Under the pieces are notes generated by a model that worked only from the letters and a program-made list of their open reading frames with translations, made no database searches and had not been told where the DNA came from. 13,750 nt of DNA from Desulfovibrio desulfuricans. Its GTDB lineage: Bacteria > Desulfobacterota > Desulfovibrionia > Desulfovibrionales > Desulfovibrionaceae. Shown in pieces: positions 8,216 to 13,750 of the stretch. Each line of letters starts with the position of its first letter. Positions within the stretch are counted from its first letter, which is position 1. The position numbers and the translations under genes were made by a program. The stretch covers positions 1 through 13,750 of the forward strand of contig QKDT01000108.1 of NCBI GenBank assembly GCA_003251995.1, written 5' to 3'.

Positions 8216-8233
8216 TGTAAACCCAGGTTTACA
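8216..8233. repeat. Perfect 18-base palindrome, possible operator
   Basis: TGTAAACCCAGGTTTACA: eight-base arms TGTAAACC and GGTTTACA around a two-base centre. It starts 29 bases after the AsmA-family stop and ends 45 bases before the -35 box of the motA sigma-28 promoter. There is no T-tract after it, and a two-base loop is unsuitable for a terminator hairpin, so a protein binding site is more likely. The half-sites equal those of the biotin repressor BirA operator, but the known operator spaces them by about 14-16 bases. Confidence 0.5.
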
Positions 8234-8278
8234 CGCCAAGAGATTTTGCCGAGGGCTTGCCTTTTCGACGTCATGGGC

Positions 8279-8305
8279 TAAAGCTATTAGCATCTCGGGC
8301 GTTAA
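8279..8305 (+). promoter_or_regulatory. Sigma-28 (FliA) type flagellar promoter for motA
   Basis: TAAAGCTA (8279-8286), exactly 11 bases, then GGCGTTAA (8298-8305). Against the enterobacterial consensus TAAAGTTT-N11-GCCGATAA, six of eight match in each box, and the spacing is ideal. Flagellar stator genes are classic late sigma-28 targets, so position and sequence agree. The transcript would start near 8312 and leave a leader of about 125 bases. Confidence 0.7.
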
Positions 8306-8325
8306 GCATTGGAGAAGGCCTGAAC

Positions 8326-8411
8326 GCGCTGCACAAGCGCAAACGGTGAACGGATTTTCCTAAAATCCCTCAACCAGGCCATACACGAGGGTTTCTGGGG
8401 TTCTGCCCCGG
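8326..8411 (+). other. Three small hairpins in the motA leader
   Basis: Within the predicted untranslated leader there are three inverted repeats. GCGCT/AGCGC at 8326-8340 has a five-base loop. GGATTTT/AAAATCC at 8352-8368 has a perfect seven-base stem and a three-base loop. CTGGGG/CCCCGG at 8395-8411 has a six-base stem with one G-U and a five-base loop, and ends about 17 bases before the weak ribosome site. None is followed by a T-run, so they are not terminators. Confidence 0.45.
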
Positions 8412-8437
8412 AGAACATAGAGCGAACAGGCGGCAGT

Positions 8438-9286
8438 ATGTACTTACTTATAGGACTGGTCATTGTTGCGGCTTCAGTCGCTACGGGCTACACAATGGCC
8501 CATGGCGAATGGGGCGTTCTTGTGCAGCCCGCCGAGTTCATCATCATCCTGGGCTGCGGTCTTGGAGCGTTTTTTGGCTCCCAGACCAAGTATACTTTTG
8601 GCCTTGTTCTCAAAAGTTTGAAACACCTTTTTGCTGACCCGGGTTCCAGCAAGGGACACTACCTTGAAACCCTTGCCCTGCTTTATGCGCTTTTTTCCAA
8701 AATGCACCGTGAAGGCGTAATCAGCATTGAAAGTGACGTTGAAAAACCAGAATCAAGCCCCATTTTCAGCAAGTACCCCAACATTTCCAAAGATACCACG
8801 GTCGTCAACTTCGTGGGCGACACATTGCGGGTGTATTTGACCACCGGCGACCCGGCGGACATAGACAGCCTCATGGATGTGGATATTGAAACCATGCGCG
8901 AGGAAGGCATACTGCCCGCACATGCGGTATCACATATGGCGGAATCGCTGCCGGGCATGGGTATTGTTGCCTGCGTGCTCGGCGTGGTGCTTGCCATGGG
9001 TAAAATCAACGAACCACCGGAAGTTCTCGGTCACTACATCGGCGCGGCCCTTGTGGGTACGTTCTTTGGTATTCTTTGCTGCTACGGCCTTTTTGGCCCC
9101 ATGGGCGCAAAACTCGAAAACTACGTGGCTGAAGAACATTTTTATTTCAATGCCATCAAGGAAGCCGTGGCGGCTGCCATTCGCGGGTCTACCCCGCTTA
9201 TCGCTGTAGAATACGGACGCAGGGCTATTCCCTACCCCTTCCGCCCGTCCTTTGCCGAAATGGAAGAACGCCTCAAGAGCGGCTAG
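8438..9286 (+). CDS. motA: Flagellar motor stator protein MotA
   Basis: A 282-residue inner-membrane protein of the MotA/TolQ/ExbB family that, with MotB, forms the ion-driven stator unit turning the flagellum. Four membrane helices are visible at about 1-20, 32-52, 170-190 and 199-221, with a large cytoplasmic loop between helices two and three. Key residues are seen: the loop charges Arg91 and Glu98 (equivalent to the rotor-contacting Arg and Glu of E. coli MotA), Pro172 in SLPGMGIVACVLGV, and Pro221 in FGPMG, both conserved prolines tied to torque generation. The ATG at 8438 has only a weak AGGCGG before it, in contrast to the strong site of motB. Transcription is likely from the sigma-28 promoter at 8279. 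motB follows after 170 bases, unusually far for this pair. Confidence 0.95.
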   Translation: MYLLIGLVIVAASVATGYTMAHGEWGVLVQPAEFIIILGCGLGAFFGSQTKYTFGLVLKSLKHLFADPGSSKGHYLETLALLYALFSKMHREGVISIESDVEKPESSPIFSKYPNISKDTTVVNFVGDTLRVYLTTGDPADIDSLMDVDIETMREEGILPAHAVSHMAESLPGMGIVACVLGVVLAMGKINEPPEVLGHYIGAALVGTFFGILCCYGLFGPMGAKLENYVAEEHFYFNAIKEAVAAAIRGSTPLIAVEYGRRAIPYPFRPSFAEMEERLKSG

Positions 9287-9456
9287 CCTTGAGCCGGGCG
9301 GGCTGACTGCCCCCTGCGATGACGGGGAGGCGAGGATATTTTGCCCTTTTGCAAAAACCTGCTAAAGGTTGTGCATAGTAGGGGCGCTGACGGCAAAGCT
9401 TGAGCGGAGCCGCCAGAAAGGCATAGCCCGCGCAGATTATTTAAAGGAGAAAGCCT
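9287..9456. other. motA-motB spacer, with a possible weak second flagellar promoter
   Basis: These 170 bases contain no gene. A GC-rich partial repeat, CCCC/GGGG around 9310-9327, and TTTTGC/GCAAAA (9339-9356, six-base loop) could slow or attenuate transcription but do not make a clear terminator. TAAAGGTT at 9363-9370 matches seven of eight of a sigma-28 -35 box, but the best -10, GGCGCTGA at 9383-9390, has a 12-base spacer and matches only five of eight. It is therefore weak evidence for a separate motB promoter. Confidence 0.3.
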
Positions 9457-10167
9457 ATGGGCGGCGGCGCATGGAAAGTGGCGTATGCCGACTTTGTTAC
9501 AGCCATGATGGCTTTCTTTCTGTTGCTGTGGGTACTCAGCATGGTACCGCCCGACACAAAGGCGGGCCTGGCGGCCTACTTCAGCGGTGAGCGCAATTTT
9601 GACTCCAGTTCCACATCCCCCATTTCCAACAATCCGTTTATCCAGAATACGGACAAAATTGACGCGCGCGACCTCAAGATCAACGAGGTTGAAAAGTCGC
9701 ACTACGCCATTGCCCAAAAGATCAAGCAGATGCTCATGGCTGACGCCGTGCCGCAGAACTCTTCAGGCATCAGTGCTGACGATGTGGGCGTGCAGTTGCG
9801 CGTCAATTCAGACGTCATGTTCAAGTCTGGGAGTGTTGACCTGCTGCCCGAAGGCACCAAGGTGCTTGAAGCCGTGCTGAAGCTCATGAACGAATACAAT
9901 CTTTACCTTGTGGTGCGCGGGCACGCCGACTCCACCGAGGCAAGGCCGCCATACGCCTCGGCGTGGGAACTCTCTGGCGCGCGTGCCTCAGCCATGGTTC
10001 ACTACCTCGCGGACAAGGGCATCAAACCCACACGCATGCGCGCTGTAAGTTACGGAGACACCCGCCCCCTCAAGCCGGGCATTGACGAGCAAAGCCGCGC
10101 CATGAACCGCCGCGTGGAGTTTTTCTTCCATCGGCCCGAAGTCATGTCGTACAGCGTGGTGTACTAA
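9457..10167 (+). CDS. motB: Flagellar motor stator protein MotB
   Basis: A 236-residue protein that anchors the stator to peptidoglycan and carries its ion path. The N-terminus is only about five residues long before the single membrane helix (about 9-30), which contains WKVAYADFVTAMMAF with Asp12, the equivalent of the essential E. coli Asp32. A periplasmic linker follows, then an OmpA/MotB peptidoglycan-binding domain from about 105 to 228 with VVRGHADS, AWELSGARASAMVHYL and SRAMNRRVEFFF, all typical. At 236 residues it is shorter than E. coli MotB (about 308), mostly in the N-terminus and C-terminal tail. The ATG has a strong AAAGGAG about nine bases upstream, and an in-frame TAA lies just before it, so no longer start exists. 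It pairs with motA and ends before a strong terminator. Whether protons or sodium drive it cannot be decided from these residues. Confidence 0.95.
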   Translation: MGGGAWKVAYADFVTAMMAFFLLLWVLSMVPPDTKAGLAAYFSGERNFDSSSTSPISNNPFIQNTDKIDARDLKINEVEKSHYAIAQKIKQMLMADAVPQNSSGISADDVGVQLRVNSDVMFKSGSVDLLPEGTKVLEAVLKLMNEYNLYLVVRGHADSTEARPPYASAWELSGARASAMVHYLADKGIKPTRMRAVSYGDTRPLKPGIDEQSRAMNRRVEFFFHRPEVMSYSVVY

Positions 10168-10195
10168 GCCACTGTTCGGTCAGCATACTACAAAG

Positions 10196-10228
10196 AAAAG
10201 GCCCCTGTATCGCTACAGGGGCCTTTTT
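10196..10228. terminator. Bidirectional intrinsic terminator between motB and htpG
   Basis: A perfect 14-base-pair stem (10196-10209 with 10214-10227) around the loop TCGC, its GC core being GGCCCCTGTA. The right arm ends in five T (10224-10228) and the left arm begins AAAAGG, which gives a T-run on the minus strand too. It sits between the convergent ends of motB and htpG and should stop both transcripts. Confidence 0.92.
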
Positions 10229-10261
10229 ACATTGGGCCTGGGTCTGGTTATCCTGTCGGGG

Positions 10262-12238
10262 CTATATCTTGCGCACCTCGGTGTACCAGGCGGCGGCTTC
10301 TTCAAGCAGCTTGCCCGTGCGGGCAGCCAGGGCCTGCGGATCCTTGAGGTAACCATCCAGCAGCAGGCTGGCGTCAAACAGGCTCCCGGTCATGTCTGCC
10401 AAAATCCTGTCGTCCGCGTCAGCCTTATACATGCGCAGCATGCTACGCAGCAGCGGATGATCGCGGTTGACCTCCAGCACCTTCACAGGGATGGAATCGT
10501 CCTTCTGCATAACCTTGAGCAGTTTTTCCATGGAGGAGGAAAGACCGCCATCGGGCGAAACCAGCACGGCGGGGCTGTCTGCCAGACGGTGCGACACCCG
10601 CACGTCCGTGACCTTGTCACCCAGGATTTCCTTCATCTTGCCAAGCAGGGCGTCAAAGCTGGCAGAGTCGTCGTCCGTTAGGGGGGCGGCGGCTTCGTGC
10701 TCCGGCTGCTCCTTGTCGGCAAAGTCATTGAGGGCATCGTCCGCCGCTGTTTCCACCGACTTGAATTCCCATTCCTTGTACTTGGCAAGGCCGTCCATCA
10801 CAAATTCGTCCACCGGCTCATACAGCCAAAGCACTTCAATGCCCTTGCGGCGGAAGCGCTCCATGTGCGGGTTGAGCCGCGCGGCCTCGCGGTTGGGCGC
10901 AGCCACATACCAGATGGTCTTCTGCCCTTCCGGCGCACGGGCCATGTACTCATCAAGGCTGGTGAGCGCCTCGGCATCGGTCAGCGAAGAGGAATTAAAA
11001 CGCAGCAAGGCGCAGATGCGCTCCCGGTTGGCGTAATCGTGATACCCCAGCTTGAAAACCTTGCCGTGCAGCTTCCAGAAGCGGCTGTATTTTTCCGCAT
11101 CGTCTTTTGCCAGCTTTTCAAGGTGGCTGAGGGCCTGCTTTACCAGCACCTGGTTGATCTTGCGCAACACCACATTTTCCTGAAGCGTTTCACGCGAGAT
11201 ATTCAAGGGCAGGTCTTCCGTATCCACTACGCCCTTGAGGAAGGCCAGGTACTCGGGCACCAGCTCTTTGTTGCGGTGCTGAATGAGCACGCGGCGGGCA
11301 TAGAGATCAAGCCCCCAGAATTCACGGTCTGCACCAAAAAAATCCTGTGCAGAATCAGGCGTGAACAGCAGGGCATTAAACTGCACCGGGGCATCTACTG
11401 AAAGGTGCAGGGTGTCCAGCGGCTCCTTGGCATCGTAGGTAAGGGCCTTGTAAAAGGCGTCGTACTGATCCTTGGTGACCGAGAACTTGGGTTCGCGCCA
11501 CAAGGCGGGCTGGGTGTTGACGTGCTCGCCATCCACCAGAACAGGGAAGGGAACAAAGGCCGAATGCTTGCGGATGACCGATTCAACCCGGAATTTTTCA
11601 ATAAATTCCGCGGCGTCATCCTTAAGCCAGGCTTTAATTACGGTGCCACGCTGGGGTTCATCCCCTGTTGCCGGCTCAATGGTAAACGTGCCAAGACCAT
11701 CACTGACCCACACGCTGGCCTCGGCATTGTCGCCAAAGGCCGGACGTGAGGTAACCTCGACCTTGCTGGCAACCATAAATACCGAATAAAAGCCCACGCC
11801 AAAACGACCAATGATGTTGGCGGCGTCAGCAGGGCCAGAAGTTTCACCAGCTTCCCCACTATCGGCCTTTGCCGCATCACCGCTGCCAGCGGCACTATCG
11901 GCGGCGATATCGGCCAAAAACTGTTCTGAGCCGGATTTGGCGATGGTGCCCAGGTTTTCAGCCAGTTCTTCTGCGGTCATGCCAACGCCGGTATCGGCAA
12001 TGGTCAGAACCTTGGCGTCCTTGTCCAGACTGATGCGAATTTCAAGGGGAATATCCGCAAGACGCGGGGTCTCGCCCCGGTTCATGCGATAACGCAATTT
12101 ATCCAACGCGTCCGAGGCGTTGGAAACAAGTTCCCTCAAAAAAATTTCGCGATTTGTATAGAGCGAATTGGTGAGGATATGCAGGACTTTGCGCACCTCA
12201 GCGCGGAATTGGCGGGAATTCTTACCAGCCTCTGCCAT
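10262..12238 (-). CDS. htpG: Chaperone protein HtpG (bacterial Hsp90)
   Basis: A 658-residue cytosolic ATP-driven chaperone that remodels client proteins, with DnaK in known systems. The N-terminal GHKL ATPase domain shows [16 protein letters not shown] (32-47, with catalytic Glu36), DTGVGMT (82-88), GTIAKSGS (97-104) and [11 protein letters not shown] (144-154). The middle domain has NISRETLQ (346-353) whose Arg349 contacts the ATP phosphate in homologues. The C-terminal dimerisation region runs from about 520. It is longer than E. coli HtpG (624 residues), partly because the ATP lid carries an Ala/Gly/Asp-rich stretch at about 109-140. The ATG at 12238 is chosen over an in-frame GTG at 12352 because AGGAGG lies six bases before it and the homologous protein starts there. 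A possible heat-shock-type -35 box (CTTGAAA) lies upstream. Confidence 0.97.
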
Positions 12239-12244
12239 GACAAA

Positions 12245-12250
12245 CCTCCT
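12245..12250 (-). promoter_or_regulatory. Strong ribosome binding site that fixes the htpG start
   Basis: AGGAGG on the minus strand, six bases before the ATG at 12238. It shows that the 38 extra residues from the in-frame GTG at 12352 are not part of the protein. Confidence 0.85.
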
Positions 12251-12264
12251 GAAAAAAGATATAG

Positions 12265-12302
12265 TTGAAAATAATATCCCCCACTGAATTTTCAAGGGGG
12301 AT
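12265..12302. promoter_or_regulatory. htpG promoter region with two interleaved inverted repeats
   Basis: Repeat A is TTGAAAAT (12265-12272) and ATTTTCAA (12288-12295) with 15 bases between. Repeat B is ATCCCCC (12276-12282) and GGGGGAT (12296-12302) with 13 between. B's left arm lies inside A, and its right arm abuts A's right arm, so as simple hairpins the two cannot form together. On the minus strand the overlap reads CTTGAAA (12296-12290), which matches the -35 box of sigma-32 heat-shock promoters (and TTGAAA of sigma-70); a matching -10 is less clear (TATTTT after 16 bases). A repressor operator or a leader RNA switch are both possible. Confidence 0.45.
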
Positions 12303-12547
12303 TTGCCAAATTTTACAGCAATTTTCTGTATTGGTGCTGCCAAGGCAGCCACCTGCGGGTCTTGACCTCCCGGTCAGCTTCCCTCAGGCAGATGCCAAAA
12401 ATCCGAGCAAAAATTTTCTTCAAAAGGGGGAATATTGTATCAAATCCGCACAGGCTATAGCCTCGCGGTCAAAATGGTATTCGTAACTACTTGCTATTCG
12501 ATGAGAAAAAAGCTATCTCGCCTGAAGGATATTCAAGGAGGGCCTAC

Positions 12548-13750
12548 ATGGACGTTGTAATGCTTTCGCGTTTGCAATTCGCTGTGGCCGTTTTTTTCCA
12601 CTTTATATTCGTTCCGCTCACCCTCGGTCTTTCCGTCATTCTCGCCTGGATGGAAACCCGCTATGTGCGCACCGGTGACGAATTTTGGAAAAAACAAGCC
12701 AAATTTTGGGGAAAACTTTTTCTCATCAACTTTACCCTGGGCGTGGTGACAGGCATCACGCTTGAGTTCCAGTTCGGCACCAACTGGTCCCGCTATTCGG
12801 AATACGTGGGCGATATTTTCGGCTCGCTGCTGGCAATTGAAGCCACGGTGGCCTTTTTTCTGGAATCCACGTTCCTGGCAGTGTGGCACTTTGGCTGGAA
12901 CAGGGTAGGTAAAAAAATGCACCTCGCCGCCATTTATATTGTGGCGTTCGCGGGCAACCTTTCCGCCTTGTGGATCATTCTTGCCAACGGCTTCATGCAG
13001 CACCCTGTGGGTTACACCATCAATGAAACCATGGGGCGCGCAGAACTTTCCAGCTTCTGGGATGTTATCACCAACGGCTATGCCTGGGGCATGTACGCGC
13101 ATACTGTGCTTGCTTCGTGGGCGCTTGGCGGCTTTTTTGTGCTGGGCGTTTCGGCCTGGCATTTGCTCCGCAAAAGCAATGTGGAATTTTTTAGGGCGTC
13201 CTTCAGGATGTCTGCGGTGTTTACCCTGGTTCTCGTGCTGCTGCTTGGCCTTTCGGGCGATCAGCAGGGCAAGACTGTGGCCCAGGTGCAGCCCGCCAAA
13301 CTGGCTGCGCTGGAATCCCACTGGGAGACCGGACGCAACGTACCTTTTTATCTGCTGGCCTGGCCTGATGAGAAAAACGAGGGCAACAAGGTGCAGGCCA
13401 TTGGCATTCCCGGCCTGCTGAGCTGGATTGCCTATGGCAAGGCTGATGCCGAGGTGAAGGGCCTTAAAGATTTTGCCAAGGAAGACCGCCCCCCGGTTCT
13501 GCCCACATTCTTGAGCTTCCGCGCCATGATCGCCATGGCGGGGCTATTTGTGCTGCTGGCAGTGGGAGCCTTTTTGCAACGTAAGAAGGACGAACCGTGT
13601 CCGCTGCTGCTCAAGGCGCTGGTGTGGAATATCCCTCTGCCGTATATTGGCATCATGCTGGGCTGGGCAGTGGCCGAAATTGGTCGCCAGCCCTGGATCG
13701 TCTATGGTCTCATGCGCACTTCCGACGCGGTTTCGCCAGTCCCCGCCGAG
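12548..13750 (+). CDS. cydA: Cytochrome bd ubiquinol oxidase subunit I, 3' end outside window
   Basis: The first 401 codons, with the end cut by the right edge. CydA binds hemes b558, b595 and d and with CydB reduces O2 to water using quinol in the inner membrane, without pumping protons. Visible key residues: His18 (heme ligand, like E. coli His19); Glu98 and Glu106 in LLAIEATVAFFLEST; His185 in GMYAHTVLASWALGG and Met327 in SFRAM, the b558 ligands; GDQQG (237-241) with Lys251 and Glu256, the quinol-site residues; and GRQPW (379-383). The stretch between the Q-site and SFRAM is short, so this is the short Q-loop class, as is usual outside enterobacteria. ATG at 12548 has AAGGAGG six bases upstream. 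In a sulfate reducer such an oxidase is normally read as oxygen protection. cydB is expected just beyond the window. Confidence 0.96.
   Translation, partial: MDVVMLSRLQFAVAVFFHFIFVPLTLGLSVILAWMETRYVRTGDEFWKKQAKFWGKLFLINFTLGVVTGITLEFQFGTNWSRYSEYVGDIFGSLLAIEATVAFFLESTFLAVWHFGWNRVGKKMHLAAIYIVAFAGNLSALWIILANGFMQHPVGYTINETMGRAELSSFWDVITNGYAWGMYAHTVLASWALGGFFVLGVSAWHLLRKSNVEFFRASFRMSAVFTLVLVLLLGLSGDQQGKTVAQVQPAKLAALESHWETGRNVPFYLLAWPDEKNEGNKVQAIGIPGLLSWIAYGKADAEVKGLKDFAKEDRPPVLPTFLSFRAMIAMAGLFVLLAVGAFLQRKKDEPCPLLLKALVWNIPLPYIGIMLGWAVAEIGRQPWIVYGLMRTSDAVSPVPAE

Larger units (their letters stand above)
12239..12547. other. Divergent htpG-cydA intergenic region
   Basis: These 309 bases contain no gene on either strand. 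Besides the htpG repeats there is a GC-rich hairpin GGTGCTGCC/GGCAGCCACC with one bulge (12333-12353), TGACC/GGTCA (12363-12376, four-base loop), TACAG/CTGTA (12314-12330) and a 12-base palindrome AGGCTATAGCCT (12452-12463). For cydA the best promoter guesses are TTGCTA-N17-TATCTC (12491-12519) and TTGTAT-N15-TATAGC (12435-12461); both are weak. I see no canonical FNR (TTGAT-N4-ATCAA) or Rex site, the regulators usually linked to cydAB. Confidence 0.5.

Noticed and set aside
8216..8233. Reading the 18-base palindrome as a terminator for the AsmA-family gene
   Set aside because: No T-run follows, and the two-base centre does not allow a stable loop with the full stem.
9283..9717. Open frame of 144 codons on the minus strand over the motA-motB spacer
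   Set aside because: It overlaps the start of motB, lacks a ribosome site and has a low-complexity Arg/Gln/His-rich product.
12239..12547. CIRCE element (TTAGCACTC-N9-GAGTGCTAA) for htpG
   Set aside because: Searched by eye on both strands and not present.
12533..13321. Open frame of 262 codons on the minus strand
   Set aside because: Antisense to cydA, which has all its heme ligands in frame.
1..13750. CRISPR array, tRNA, rRNA, insertion sequence or prophage
   Set aside because: No regular direct repeats, cloverleaf or CCA-ended stems, or transposase/integrase-like frames are seen.

Overview
The window reads as an ordinary chromosomal segment from a Gram-negative, motile anaerobe. It is most likely a sulfate-reducing member of Desulfovibrionaceae (Desulfovibrio-like). 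That is an inference from several things together: moderate-to-high GC coding sequence, a B12 amidotransferase of the anaerobic/corrinoid type, a short-loop cytochrome bd subunit, a MotB with a very short N-terminus, and a large all-in-one phosphorelay kinase. No marker gene such as rRNA is present to prove it. There are nine protein genes (two cut by the window edges) and no tRNA, rRNA, CRISPR array, transposase or phage gene.

Layout. Minus strand, 1-3122: a GT8-like glycosyltransferase (cut at base 1) lies directly behind a 935-residue hybrid histidine kinase. The kinase stop and transferase start share an ATGA overlap, so the pair is very probably one operon. Plus strand, 3289-4227: a ten-helix EamA/DMT permease. 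Minus strand, 4240-5877: cobyric acid synthase (cobQ/cbiP), convergent with the permease across only 12 bases. Plus strand, 6142-8187: an AsmA-family envelope protein, divergent from cobQ. Plus strand, 8438-10167: motA then motB, the flagellar stator pair, preceded by a good sigma-28-type flagellar promoter and closed by a strong bidirectional terminator. Minus strand, 10262-12238: htpG (bacterial Hsp90). Plus strand, 12548 to the right edge: cydA, subunit I of cytochrome bd quinol oxidase, divergent from htpG.

How the genes relate. Only three groups look functionally linked by sequence: the kinase-glycosyltransferase overlap, motA-motB, and perhaps htpG/cydA, which share a 309-base divergent regulatory region and both fit stress or oxygen defence. 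The rest looks like neighbours without a common pathway.

The most interesting signals are non-coding. They are a perfect 18-base palindrome with BirA-operator-like half-sites but the wrong spacing, 46 bases upstream of the motA sigma-28 promoter; a run of three small hairpins in the motA leader; and two interleaved inverted repeats over the htpG promoter. I did not find convincing evidence for an undescribed multi-gene system here.
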